Shown: piece after piece, positions 46,538-55,483 of the stretch
Position numbering within the stretch: the first letter of the stretch is position 1
How the letters are laid out: every line of letters begins with the position of its first letter
Source: Arthrobacter sp. Soil764
GTDB lineage: Bacteria > Actinomycetota > Actinomycetes > Actinomycetales > Micrococcaceae
Length of the DNA: 64,000 bases
NCBI RefSeq assembly: GCF_001428075.1
Contig: NZ_LMSI01000003.1
Coordinates: forward strand, 1 to 64,000
Direction: 5' to 3'
Program-made: the position numbers and the translations under genes
The notes under the pieces: generated by a model
Databases searched by the model: none
Seen by the model: only the letters and a program-made list of their open reading frames with translations
Told to the model about the DNA's origin: nothing

Positions 46538-47563
46538 CTAACGGCCCTGCTGCTTGAGCAGGCTGTGAAGGCGGGGGTAGACGGTGCGGGCGTTGTGTTC
46601 CTGGATGGCGGCCTGGTCTGCTTCGTTCAGTCCTGCCGCGTCAAGGTACCGGTGGGTGTCGTCGAAGTTGTGCCCTGTGCAGGGATCGATATCGCGGACG
46701 GCCCCGATCATTTCGGAGGCGAAGAGGATGTTCTTTGTGGGGATGACGTCCAGGAGCAGGTCGATGCCGGGCTGGTGGTAGACGCAGGTATCGAAAAAGA
46801 CATTGCCCAGCAGGTGTTCGTCCAGGGTGGGTTTGCCGAGTGCCATGGCCAGGCCGCGGAAGCGCCCCCAGTGGTAAGGGACGGCCCCTCCGCCGTGCGG
46901 GATGACCAGTTTCAGGGTGGGAAAGTCTGCGAACAGGTCGCCCTGGATGAGCTGCATGACGGCGGTGGTGTCGGCGTTTAGGTAGTGGGCGCCCGTGGTG
47001 TGGAAGGCCGGGTTGATGCTGGTGCTGACGTGGACCATGGCGGGGATGTCGTACTCGATCATTTTTTCGTAGATCGGGTACCAGTACCGGTCCGTCAGCG
47101 GGGGAGCGGTCCAATGCCCGCCGGAGGGGTCCGGGTTCAGGTTCAGGGCCACGGCGCCGTAGTCCTCCACGCAGCGGGTGAGCTCGGGGAGGCAGGTGGC
47201 TGGGTCCACTCCGGGGGACTGTGGAAGCATCGCGGCTGGGACGAACCGCTCCGGGTAAAGCTGGCTGACGCGGTAGCAGAGCTCGTTGCAGATGGCCGCC
47301 CACTCCGATGAGGTCTCGAAGGAGCCAACGTGGTGGGCCATGAACGACGCCCGGGGCGAGAACACCGTAAGGTCGATGCCGCGTTCGTCCATGAGGCGCA
47401 GCTGGTTCGCTTCGATGCTCTCGCGGAGCTCGTCATCGGAAATTTTCAACTCGGCCGGGGACGGTGCTGCGGCTGGGTCCTTCAGGGCGGCCACCTGCCG
47501 GTCCCGCCATCGACCGAGTGTGGGCGGGGCTGTGGTGTAGTGGCCGTGGATGTCGATAATCAC
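46538..47563 (-). CDS. ligJ: 4-Oxalomesaconate hydratase (LigJ-like, amidohydrolase family)
   Basis: 341 aa. It begins MIIDIHGHYTTAPP with the metal-binding HxH, and contains NLNPDPSGGHW and KLVIPHGGGAVPYHWGR, matching LigJ-type hydratases. The enzyme adds water to 4-oxalomesaconate to form 4-carboxy-4-hydroxy-2-oxoadipate. It overlaps the tautomerase gene by four bases, indicating coupling. Confidence 0.88.
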   Translation of the reverse strand: MIIDIHGHYTTAPPTLGRWRDRQVAALKDPAAAPSPAELKISDDELRESIEANQLRLMDERGIDLTVFSPRASFMAHHVGSFETSSEWAAICNELCYRVSQLYPERFVPAAMLPQSPGVDPATCLPELTRCVEDYGAVALNLNPDPSGGHWTAPPLTDRYWYPIYEKMIEYDIPAMVHVSTSINPAFHTTGAHYLNADTTAVMQLIQGDLFADFPTLKLVIPHGGGAVPYHWGRFRGLAMALGKPTLDEHLLGNVFFDTCVYHQPGIDLLLDVIPTKNILFASEMIGAVRDIDPCTGHNFDDTHRYLDAAGLNEADQAAIQEHNARTVYPRLHSLLKQQGR

Positions 47564-48804
47564 AGTTGATGCTCCTGGGAAGAAAGGGCTGGCGCCTCGG
47601 TGTTGGCGGCCTTCCTGAGGTAGGCGGGAACCATGACCTCACCGGACATGAGGAGCCGCGCGGTTCGGATCAGCGCGGACTTGACCACCCTGGTGGGGTC
47701 GGCAGGGTCAAGGCCAAGCTGGACAGTAAACTCGCCGCTGGGGTGTTCGACCGAGACGGTGAGATCGGTCCCCTCCGGGAGGACGGCCGCGTCGTGTGCC
47801 ACGGTCCCCTTGAGGGTTGCGGCGGTTGCGGCGGTGACGGCGGCAAGCACTCCGATGGATTCGTGGCAGACATGCGGGATGAAGCTGCGGGTGCAGAGGG
47901 CGCCGCCCGCAGCGGGAGGGGAGACGAGCGTCATTTTCGGGTAGTTCTTATCCGTCACGTCCCCCAGGCCCATTAGGTTTCCGCACGCCAGCCGCAGTTC
48001 CTCAAGGCGGGCCTGGAGTTCAGCGTCCTTGTTAAGGTCGGCGGCGGACTCCCGCCCCGTGCGGCCCAGGTCGTCGGCGTTGATGATCACCAAGGGTTGT
48101 CCGTTGTCGATGCAGGTCACATCAACCGGCCCGACGCCGTCGAGATCCACACTGTCGCGGAGGTTCCCGGTGGGCAGCAGGGAGTCGCAGACCGAGCCTG
48201 CCGTATCCAGGAAGTTGATTGTGACCGGCGCGGCCGTGCCGGGGACGCCGTCGATTCGGGTGTCTCCGGCGTAGTCGACGTACCGGCCGCCATTACCCAA
48301 GGGAGTCCGGACGGTGATTTCGGCAATCATGTTCGTGTTCAAGGTGAGGACGCGCGCGGTGGTGGTGTCGCCGTCGGGTGTCAAAAGGCCAGCCTCGATC
48401 GCGAAAGGCAGCGCCGCGGCCAGCATGTTGCCGCAATTTGGCGTCGTGTCCACCACGTTGGTCGTGGGCTGGAGCTGCGCGAACAGGAACTCCAGGTCCA
48501 CGCCCTCCTGGTCGCTGGCCGAGACGATCCCCGCTTTGCTGGTCAGCGGGTGGGCGCCGCCCAGCCCGTCGATCTGCCGGGGGTCTGGGGATCCCATGGC
48601 AGCCAACAGCACGGCGTCACGGGCGGCGATATCCCTGGGCAGGTCTGTGGCGCGGAAGAACGGGCCCTTAGATGTCCCGCCCCGCATGAACCAGCACGGG
48701 ACCGCCAGTTGGCCCCCTGAAGGGTGGATTCCACCAGCAGGTTCAGGCGAGCTCTCCGGCAAGAGTAGATCCACTCCAGCCGTTTTGTTCAGGCTCTCAT
48801 CCAT
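47560..48804 (-). CDS. galD: 4-Oxalomesaconate tautomerase (LigU/GalD-like, PrpF family)
   Basis: 414 aa, PrpF fold. Motifs: FMRGGTSKGPFFR near residue 40 and PNCGNMLAA with the conserved cysteine. In gallate and protocatechuate 4,5-pathways this enzyme isomerises the 4-oxalomesaconate tautomers before hydration. It is the first gene of the operon, 210 bases from the divergent GntR gene. A PrpF methyl-aconitate isomerase role is less likely given the neighbours. Confidence 0.87.
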   Translation of the reverse strand: MDESLNKTAGVDLLLPESSPEPAGGIHPSGGQLAVPCWFMRGGTSKGPFFRATDLPRDIAARDAVLLAAMGSPDPRQIDGLGGAHPLTSKAGIVSASDQEGVDLEFLFAQLQPTTNVVDTTPNCGNMLAAALPFAIEAGLLTPDGDTTTARVLTLNTNMIAEITVRTPLGNGGRYVDYAGDTRIDGVPGTAAPVTINFLDTAGSVCDSLLPTGNLRDSVDLDGVGPVDVTCIDNGQPLVIINADDLGRTGRESAADLNKDAELQARLEELRLACGNLMGLGDVTDKNYPKMTLVSPPAAGGALCTRSFIPHVCHESIGVLAAVTAATAATLKGTVAHDAAVLPEGTDLTVSVEHPSGEFTVQLGLDPADPTRVVKSALIRTARLLMSGEVMVPAYLRKAANTEAPALSSQEHQL

Positions 48805-48878
48805 GTCTGTCCTTTGGTAATCCGGGGAACGCCTTTGGAACGACGCCGTCGCCTTAAGTGAACCAAGTTACATTTAAG

Positions 48879-48890
48879 ATTGTCAACAAT
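48879..48890. promoter_or_regulatory. Probable GntR/FCD operator, left copy
   Basis: ATTGTCAACAAT in the divergent promoter region of the aromatic operon; the inverted counterpart is at 48966-48977. Confidence 0.55.
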
Positions 48891-48965
48891 TTCTTGTACA
48901 TTTATGTTTACGGTTCTTCCGCGTCCAGATGCCGAAGGCGAAGGAGCCAAGTACTCTGATGAGAA

Positions 48966-48977
48966 GTTGTTGACAAT
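48966..48977. promoter_or_regulatory. Probable GntR/FCD operator, right copy
   Basis: GTTGTTGACAAT, the reverse complement of the left copy except for one base, 39 bases upstream of the regulator's start. Confidence 0.55.
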
Positions 48978-49015
48978 ATTGCTCGCTGCTTAGGTGCGCA
49001 TGGAGGTGGAAAGGC

Positions 49016-49675
49016 ATGGAAACCCTCGAAGGCCTGGAGGGGCGTTCGCTAACCGTGGCGGAACTCGTAAATGTGCTGCGCTCGGCCATTGTCGGCGGGG
49101 AACTCGTGCCCAACCAACGTCTCGTCGAGGCGGACCTGGCTGCTGAGTACAGGGCCAGCAGGGGAAACATACGTGCCGCCTTGGCGGAGTTGACCGTCGA
49201 AGGGTTGGTTGAGCGGGTCCAGAACCGGGGCGCCCGCGTACGGGCGGTGTCCGTGGAGGAAGCCGTTGAAATTACAGAAGTACGTGCTGCCCTTGAAGCG
49301 CTCTGCGCGCGTAAGGCCGCGGAGCGGATCACGGACGCCGAAGCCTCCGAACTCCAGGAACTCGCTAAACGCATGAAGGACGCGGTGGAGCGTGGCGACC
49401 GGGATTCCTATTCGGAAAGCAACCAGACCCTGCACGCGAGGGTCATCGAAATAAGTGCACAGCAAACGGCCGCTGCTACTATCCACCGCCTTCGTGGGCA
49501 GGCCGTGCGCTTCCAGTTTCGGCTGGCCCGGCAACCTGGCCGTCCTGCCGTTTCATTGCCCCAGCACCTCGCAATCATCGATGCGGTCTGCGCGCACGAC
49601 CCCGATGCGGCCGCCGAAGCTATGCGAGTTCACCTGGAAAGCGTCGCGGACGTCATCCGCTCAACGCACGCCTAG
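49016..49675 (+). CDS. GntR-family regulator with FCD sensor domain
   Basis: 219 aa: a winged helix-turn-helix (LRSAIVGGELVPNQRLVEADLAAEYRASRGNIRAAL, residues about 20-58) and an all-helical FCD domain (EITEVRAALEALCARKAAERI; HARVIEISAQ). Divergent from the 4-oxalomesaconate operon, with two inverted copies of a 12-base site between. It likely represses the operon and is released by a pathway intermediate, which cannot be named from sequence. Confidence 0.92.
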   Translation: METLEGLEGRSLTVAELVNVLRSAIVGGELVPNQRLVEADLAAEYRASRGNIRAALAELTVEGLVERVQNRGARVRAVSVEEAVEITEVRAALEALCARKAAERITDAEASELQELAKRMKDAVERGDRDSYSESNQTLHARVIEISAQQTAAATIHRLRGQAVRFQFRLARQPGRPAVSLPQHLAIIDAVCAHDPDAAAEAMRVHLESVADVIRSTHA

Positions 49676-49701
49676 TATCTTTTTCTCGTTCATAAGGGAT
49701 T

Positions 49702-49740
49702 CCGTCCATCAGTAGCGGCCACGTCGAGGCTGATGAACGG
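49702..49740 (+). terminator. Possible terminator after the GntR gene
   Basis: CCGTCCATCAG (49702-49712) pairs with CTGATGAACGG (49730-49740) with one mismatch, 26 bases after the stop codon. Confidence 0.4.
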
Positions 49741-49858
49741 ACAGGTTGAAGTAGCCCGCGGCTCGGCTCAGCGCCACATGGGAATGAATGCGGGCAGCGC
49801 CCTCCCTGCTGCCTGACGGAGCGCGCCGGCGGAAGCAGCCAGGCAGCAGGCGCAGAGG

Positions 49859-50230
49859 TCAGCTGCGCTTCCTGCCGAGGATCAGTGCCAGCAGTCCTCC
49901 GAAGGCCAGGAGCAGCACGCCCACCACCAGGAGGCCGCCGTTGGCGCCCGCGGTGACGGCCAAGGGCTGGGCCGCAGTGATTTCCGCGTCCGGACGGGCA
50001 AACACAGGAGTTGCCGCGGAAGGCGGGTTTACAGCCGGCGGGGTGGCCGCCGGAGGAATGGCCCAGAGGCCGGTGGCGGTGTTGATGGTGGTTGCCGCTT
50101 GGGTCCCGGACGGCAGTCCTTGCGTGCCTGAGCTGGTATCCGCGGCGTGGGCGGCGACGCCACCAGAGGCCAAAAGGCTGAGTGCGATCACGGCGCCGAA
50201 CAGGCAGCCACGGATAGTACGGTGCTTCAT
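49859..50230 (-). CDS. Small exported surface-type protein
   Basis: 123 aa. A Sec signal peptide (GCLFGAVIALSLLASGGVAAHA) is followed by an Ala/Pro/Thr-rich spacer, a single C-terminal transmembrane helix (NGGLLVVGVLLLAFGGLLALIL) and a basic tail GRKRS. This resembles a sortase-sorting signal, but no LPXTG-type motif is seen. No function is known. Its neighbour at 50314-51270 is another exported low-complexity protein. Confidence 0.7.
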   Translation of the reverse strand: MKHRTIRGCLFGAVIALSLLASGGVAAHAADTSSGTQGLPSGTQAATTINTATGLWAIPPAATPPAVNPPSAATPVFARPDAEITAAQPLAVTAGANGGLLVVGVLLLAFGGLLALILGRKRS

Positions 50231-50313
50231 GAAGTTCTCCTGAAAAGTTGGACTGGGCCTGCTGCAGAGACCGGAATGGCTCGTTTCCGCCTGTGGATGC
50301 GGAAGGGCCTCAA

Positions 50314-51270
50314 CTAGTCAGGAGATGAACCGGGGGCGAAGGACACCGGCGCGGGGACAGCTAACAACTTGGGCTGGACGGCAGCCCAGTTGGCCGGAGG
50401 GATCCGAAGATGGTTGGCGCCGAGCCATGCCGGCATGGTTGAGCCGTGGCCGCCGGACGGGCTGCTTCCTCCCGTAGTGACGGCCGGAATGGCCGGCTCT
50501 TGCGGTGCATCGACCGGCGCGTTGCCAGGTCCTGCCACGGGCATTACCGCGGGTGCGGATGCCGGCATCTGCTCTGCATCGCAGGCCGCCCCGGTACGGT
50601 GCAGGGTGTCGAAGCCGGTCCCGCGGGCGGCAGCGGACACAGCGCCCGCGGTCCCCGCTGCCGCTTCGGCCGGGCGGGGCGCCGCGTCCCCACTCGCCTG
50701 CGGCACTTTGGTAACCACGGCTGGATTGCCGCCGGGTGCACCTTCCGGGTTAGCCGTTGGCAGCGGCACGGCGCTGATGACTGGTTCAAGGACAGGGTCA
50801 AGGGGTTCAAGGACCTCGCCAGCCAGGGGAACAAGGATCCCCGCCGCCCCGCTGACAAGGCCGTCCGCAGTCCCGACGGCGGGATCCGCCATGGCCGCCA
50901 CCGTGCCGTCCGGCACCATCCGGCCGACCACCGGAACGGTCTCCACAACCTGATCAACCACGCCGGTGGCTTCCTCCACTGCCGGGCGGATGGGTGGGGT
51001 TGTGACGGGCGTGGGGGTGGTGGAGGCGGGCGCTGATGCAAGGTTGCCGCCCAGCACTGCTTCTACTGGTTCCAGGATGTCTTTGGCCGGACGCGTATCG
51101 GTGGTGGGCGCCGGGACCGCGGCAGACGGGGCAGCGCCGGGGAGCGGGTAACTGGAAGCGGAAGAGTCAGCGGATGCACCCGCGGCGGACAAGGCGATCC
51201 ACGATCCGGCTGCCACCAGGGCGAGCAGCAGGGGGCGGAGAAACGCCCAGGCATTGAGTCTTGACTTCAC
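50314..51270 (-). CDS. Exported Ala/Pro-rich low-complexity protein
   Basis: 318 aa from the GTG at 51270 (GGGGGAGG upstream); the frame is open to 51426, where it would overlap the next gene. A signal peptide (RPLLLALVAAGSWIALSAAGASA) precedes a long Ala/Pro/Val-rich region with repeats such as VLEPVISAVPLP and LEPLDPVLEP. No catalytic motif is visible. It probably acts in the cell wall, possibly with the smaller exported protein 83 bases downstream. Confidence 0.65.
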   Translation of the reverse strand: MKSRLNAWAFLRPLLLALVAAGSWIALSAAGASADSSASSYPLPGAAPSAAVPAPTTDTRPAKDILEPVEAVLGGNLASAPASTTPTPVTTPPIRPAVEEATGVVDQVVETVPVVGRMVPDGTVAAMADPAVGTADGLVSGAAGILVPLAGEVLEPLDPVLEPVISAVPLPTANPEGAPGGNPAVVTKVPQASGDAAPRPAEAAAGTAGAVSAAARGTGFDTLHRTGAACDAEQMPASAPAVMPVAGPGNAPVDAPQEPAIPAVTTGGSSPSGGHGSTMPAWLGANHLRIPPANWAAVQPKLLAVPAPVSFAPGSSPD

Positions 51271-51391
51271 GTTGTACGCCTCCCCCAGGCTCACCGGCAA
51301 ACAATGCTGCCCACCATAAGCACAGGCCAGGGGCAGAGTCCAACCACTGACCGGTACAACCGATATGAAGCTCTCAAGGAGTTTGGGCAGG

Positions 51392-52039
51392 TCAGGCGGC
51401 GTCGGTAGGGGCGGCACGGTGGTCAATCGCGGCCGTCAGTTCGTCAATGCGGTCCATGGCGCCGTTGAGCTTCTCGACGGCGGCCCATAGGTCCGGATGC
51501 TGCTCCCGGACCTGGTCCAGGGTGGCGCCGGCGGACCGCAGGGACCCGAGGTCAAAGCTCACGTTGGTGCGCGCTCCGGCAACAGCGGCCCGAAGGGCAC
51601 CACATGCGACCACGACGTCCGCCACCAGTGACCGGTTGCCGTTGGTTGCCAGCCAGGCGAGGTCGTCAATGGCGGCAATGGCCCGCTCTCCGAGCACTGC
51701 AGAGGAGGCGGCGGCGTCCACGGAGGCGCGGCGAATCGCTTCGTCCCGGTCCGGTCCCGGCTCCAGCCGGAAGGCGGCGCCGAACGTCTTCGAAGCGGAC
51801 GCGTCGTCATCCGCCAGGCGCAGGGCTTCCTGACGCAGTGCCCGTGCCCGCGTCCGTATCCCTGCCGGCTCCCCGCCGTCGTTCCCGCTGTAGCCGGCCA
51901 CCATGGACGTGAGCGAGGCAGCGACGGCGAGCATCAGCCCCGTCCCAGCCCCTCCGCCGGGTGAGCCCGTGGATTCTGCCAAGGCACGCGTCCACTCTTC
52001 CACCGTTGACCCCTGGGTGGTCACAACAGGTTCATCCAT
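51392..52039 (-). CDS. Cyclodeaminase/cyclohydrolase-family protein
   Basis: 215 aa, helical. The family segment is STGSPGGGAGTGLMLAVAASL near residues 25-45, as in formiminotetrahydrofolate cyclodeaminase and methenyl-tetrahydrofolate cyclohydrolase proteins. It probably acts on a folate one-carbon intermediate. No folate or histidine genes lie beside it, so the substrate is uncertain. Confidence 0.82.
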   Translation of the reverse strand: MDEPVVTTQGSTVEEWTRALAESTGSPGGGAGTGLMLAVAASLTSMVAGYSGNDGGEPAGIRTRARALRQEALRLADDDASASKTFGAAFRLEPGPDRDEAIRRASVDAAASSAVLGERAIAAIDDLAWLATNGNRSLVADVVVACGALRAAVAGARTNVSFDLGSLRSAGATLDQVREQHPDLWAAVEKLNGAMDRIDELTAAIDHRAAPTDAA

Positions 52040-52185
52040 GCCAGGAACCGTGCCCAGAAACGCCCCGGGCTAAACGGTGGAGGACGACGGCGTCAGGCAG
52101 CGTGCGCTTCTGGCCCACTTTTGGCGGGTCGAGCCCCGGAAACGTCCGGCACCTGCGGTGATTCGGGCAGCTAAAGTGGGCCAGT

Positions 52186-52983
52186 GTGACACAACGCCAC
52201 CGCTACGACTACGGCCAGGACCCCAGCCAGTGGGGTGAGCTTTTCCTCCCTGACGTTCCGGCCGGAGCCAGGGACCAGGGCGTGGTGGTGGTGATCCACG
52301 GCGGGTACTGGCGCTCCACATACGGGGCCGAACTGGGTGAGCCGCTGGCGCAGGACCTGGCGGAGCACGGTTTGGCCGCCTGGAACCTTGAGTACCGGCG
52401 CGCCGGCAACGGCGGGGGCTGGCCGGCCACCTTCGAGGACATCCTGGCCGGCATCGACAAGCTGGCCGGCCTGGCGGAACAGCACGCGCTGGACCTGCGC
52501 AAAGTGGTGGCGCTGGGGCATTCCGCCGGCGGCCATTTGGCGGTGTGGGCGGCAGGCAGACACAAGCTGGATGGGCTTGTGCCGGGGGGAGGCGGCCTGG
52601 TGAACAACAGCAGCGACGGCGTCCGCCTCACTGGGGTGGTGAGCCAGTCGGGCGTCCTCAACCTGCGCGAGGCCGAGCGGCTTAGCCTTAGCGATGGTGC
52701 GGTGGCCAACCTGCTGGGAGGGCCGTCGTCGGAACTTCCCGGGCGCCATCGCATGGCCGACCCTATGGCCGCGCTGCCGCTGGACATTCCTGTATATGCC
52801 GTGCACGGCACAAACGACGACGACGTCCCCCTCAGCATGTCCACCACCTATGTGGAAGCGAGCCAGGCCGGACCCGTGCCGGCACAGCTGGTCATGGTGC
52901 CGGGGGACCACTTCGCCCTGATCGACGTTATGGCGGAGGCATATCTCACGTGCCGGGAGCTCGTGGGCCGGCTGCTCCGCTGA
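52186..52983 (+). CDS. Alpha/beta hydrolase, kynurenine-formamidase/BD-FAE-like
   Basis: 265 aa, GTG start. Oxyanion motif HGGYW, nucleophile in GHSAGGH, an aspartate in HGTNDDDVP, and the catalytic histidine in GDHFALID give a complete triad. The small single-domain form resembles kynurenine formamidase and carboxylesterases. No tryptophan-catabolism gene is nearby, so the substrate is open. The PfkB gene follows 36 bases downstream. Confidence 0.85.
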   Translation: MTQRHRYDYGQDPSQWGELFLPDVPAGARDQGVVVVIHGGYWRSTYGAELGEPLAQDLAEHGLAAWNLEYRRAGNGGGWPATFEDILAGIDKLAGLAEQHALDLRKVVALGHSAGGHLAVWAAGRHKLDGLVPGGGGLVNNSSDGVRLTGVVSQSGVLNLREAERLSLSDGAVANLLGGPSSELPGRHRMADPMAALPLDIPVYAVHGTNDDDVPLSMSTTYVEASQAGPVPAQLVMVPGDHFALIDVMAEAYLTCRELVGRLLR

Positions 52984-53019
52984 CACGAACTGCTGGCGGC
53001 GCCCTGTTTCTGGCAGAGT

Positions 53020-53967
53020 ATGACCATGCTCACAGTTATCGGCGAAGGCCTTGTTGACGTTGTCCAGCGCGCCTCAGGAATCGAGGCCCACGTGGGCGGC
53101 AGCCCGCTCAACGTTGCGGTGGGCCTGGCCCGGCTGGACCATCCGGTGCAGTTCATCGGCCGTTACGGCCGGGACGCCTACGGCGATTCGGTGGCCGCCC
53201 ACCTGCGCGCCAGTTCGGTGATGCTGCCTCTGCCCCCGGACGGGTTGCCCACCAGCGTGGCCACGGCGTTGATTGACGACGACGGCGCCGCCACCTACAC
53301 GTTCGACCTCACCTGGGAGCTCCCGGGCATCGCAGACCGGCTCGGCTTCATGCTGCAGGGCACCACGCTGCTGCACACCGGCTCCATCGCCACGATGCTG
53401 GCGCCCGGAGCCACCGAGGTGCTGGCCGCCGTCGAATATGCCCACCCCTCCGCCACGATCAGCTTCGATCCCAACTGCCGGCCCAGCATCATCACGGATG
53501 TGGACTTCGCGCGGCGGCAGGCTGAAAAGTTCGTGGCGCTCGCCGACGTGGTCAAGGCCTCCGACGAGGACCTGGCCTGGCTGTACCCCGGGCAGGACGT
53601 GCTGGATTCAGCCCGCAAATGGCTGGAGCTGGGCGGCGAGGAAGGCCCGGCGATGGTGGTGGTCACCCGCGGCGCGGACGGACCCTGGGGTGTGTGCCGG
53701 GCCGGCGAGGCATCCGTGCCCGCGCCAAAGGTGGACGTGGCGGACACCGTGGGGGCCGGGGACTCCTTCATGGCGGCGCTGTTGTCCGGCCTGGTGGACC
53801 GGGAGCTGGACGGCGCGCAGAACCGGCAGGAGCTGCGGGAACTGCCGGCCGAGGGGCTGGCGGAGCTCCTGGCCCACGCTGCCAAGGCCGCTGCCGTCAC
53901 GGTCTCCCGCCCCGGCGCCAACCCGCCCACCCGGGCCGAGCTGAACGCGGTTGAAATGAACTCTTAA
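53020..53967 (+). CDS. PfkB-family carbohydrate kinase, fructokinase-like
   Basis: 315 aa. N-terminal GEGLVDVVQ and the substrate segment HVGGSPLNVAVGLARL; the anion hole DTVGAGDSF spans D242-F250 with base D248. Fructokinases of this type phosphorylate fructose with ATP. It could serve the fructan locus at 35-42.6 kb, although it is separate from it. A palindromic terminator-like repeat follows immediately. Confidence 0.88.
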   Translation: MTMLTVIGEGLVDVVQRASGIEAHVGGSPLNVAVGLARLDHPVQFIGRYGRDAYGDSVAAHLRASSVMLPLPPDGLPTSVATALIDDDGAATYTFDLTWELPGIADRLGFMLQGTTLLHTGSIATMLAPGATEVLAAVEYAHPSATISFDPNCRPSIITDVDFARRQAEKFVALADVVKASDEDLAWLYPGQDVLDSARKWLELGGEEGPAMVVVTRGADGPWGVCRAGEASVPAPKVDVADTVGAGDSFMAALLSGLVDRELDGAQNRQELRELPAEGLAELLAHAAKAAAVTVSRPGANPPTRAELNAVEMNS

Positions 53968-53972
53968 GGCAG

Positions 53973-54034
53973 CATCGATTGCTCCGTAAATGCCGTTCTG
54001 AGGGTTCAAAAGGACATTTACGGAGCAATCGATG
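53973..54034. repeat. Long intergenic palindrome between convergent genes (copy 2)
   Basis: Arms of about 22 bases starting CATCGATTGCTCCGTAAATG and ending in the complement pair almost perfectly. The outer arm is the same as in the copy at 34898-34961, while the inner bases differ but still pair. It lies between convergent pfkB and ssuA-like genes. Confidence 0.8.
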
Positions 54035-54044
54035 GGGGGTGTTA

Positions 54045-55235
54045 CTACTCCTTGCCGAGCCCCGCGGCCGACGTCTTCTCGCCCGAAACGCTGTTGAGCG
54101 CCCGCAGGTCAAAGATGCCGTTGATGTCCGCCTGCTTGGTGGTGCCTGCGGTGACGCCGTCGGCCAGGAGCTTCTGGTAGGTCCCGGCCAGCGGGTCCAC
54201 CGTGAAGACAATGTTCTTGAGGGACCGGTCAATGACGTCGGCCTTCAATTCGGCACCGGCCGCTTCCTTGAGCGCGGCGTTGATGGCCGTGGCCTTTCCG
54301 CCGACGGGCGCGGCGTTCAGCCACTCAACCGACTTCACGTGGCCCTTCAGCAGGGCTTTGACGGTGTCAGGGTGGTCGGAAGCGAACTTCTGGTTCACGA
54401 TCAGGATGGTGGTGGGAAACTCTCCCGGCTTGCCGGACAACGAGCCGTCCCATAGGTCCTTTTCATCCACCAGAACCTTCGCTCCAGCTGTCAGCACCAG
54501 GCGTGACGCCCACGGCTCCGGCAACCACGCGCCGTCGAGCTTTCCGTCCTGGAATAGCTTCAGGGTCTGCGCATTTTCGGTGGGGTTGATGGCGACATCC
54601 CCGCTGCCGTCCACGTTGGTCTTGTAGCCCTGTGAGCTGAGCCAGGCCCGGAGCGCCACGTCCTGAGTCCCGCCGAGCTGCGGCGATGCGAGCGTCTTGC
54701 CCCTCAGCTCGGCGGGGGAGTTGATCTCCGGCTTCACCACCAGCTGCGCGCCGCCGGCTGCGGCGCCGGCGATGATGTTCACCGATGCGCCCTGGCTCTT
54801 GACGAAGGAGTTGATGGCCGGGTTCGGCCCGATGTAGGTGGCGTCGATGGCACCCGCGTTCAGCGCCTCGATGGCTGCGGGACCGGCGTTGAACACCTGG
54901 GTGCTGAGCTTGGTGCTGCCCAGTTCATCGGCGATGAAACCCTTGCTGACCCCTACCAGGGCCGGGGCGTGCGTGACATTGCCGAAGTAGCCGAGCTTCA
55001 GTTCGGCGGCAGGGCTGCCGGCCGGGGCCGCGTCGGCTGCCGGTGCGGGAGTGCCGTTATTGACGGCGGAGGCGACGGCGGAGGCGACGGCGGCACCACC
55101 GCCCATGAGGGCGAGGGCGGCTGCCGCGACGCCGATCTTCAGGCCGAGCGGCCGTTTAGGTTTGGCGGACCCGGCCGCGACGATGCGGGTGGATGCCTGC
55201 TGGTTTTGTGGACTCGTCTCGTGTGGGTTTGCCAT
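54045..55235 (-). CDS. ABC transporter substrate-binding protein, SsuA/sulfonate type, orphan
   Basis: 396 aa from the ATG at 55235 (AAAGGA upstream); the frame is open to 55322. A long N-terminal region precedes a signal/transmembrane helix (KIGVAAAALALMGGGAAVASAV). The mature domain is SsuA/NrtA-like: LGYFGNVTHAPALVGVSKG, EALNAGAIDATYIGPNPAI, QLGGTQDVALRAWL. Such proteins bind aliphatic sulfonates, taurine or nitrate. No permease or ATPase gene lies next to it. Confidence 0.85.
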   Translation of the reverse strand: MANPHETSPQNQQASTRIVAAGSAKPKRPLGLKIGVAAAALALMGGGAAVASAVASAVNNGTPAPAADAAPAGSPAAELKLGYFGNVTHAPALVGVSKGFIADELGSTKLSTQVFNAGPAAIEALNAGAIDATYIGPNPAINSFVKSQGASVNIIAGAAAGGAQLVVKPEINSPAELRGKTLASPQLGGTQDVALRAWLSSQGYKTNVDGSGDVAINPTENAQTLKLFQDGKLDGAWLPEPWASRLVLTAGAKVLVDEKDLWDGSLSGKPGEFPTTILIVNQKFASDHPDTVKALLKGHVKSVEWLNAAPVGGKATAINAALKEAAGAELKADVIDRSLKNIVFTVDPLAGTYQKLLADGVTAGTTKQADINGIFDLRALNSVSGEKTSAAGLGKE

Positions 55236-55483
55236 GGGGAAAATCCTTTGCTGGGGCGGATGCTGAGACGAGATTACGGAGCGCCCAGCGGCCCCACAAT
55301 CATTCGTGTCGCACTGGTTCACGGGGCGACCCGAAGCCTCAACGCGGCGTCGCGGGACGTCAAAAATCGTCTTGGAGCGTCTTTATCCGGATCACCGGCA
55401 GGTTGTCCGGCCTTGATTTTCCCGCCCTGCTTGTGGGTACGTGCAGGTCATGGGGGCTTTGAAAAACTAGACAAGGAGACGTC

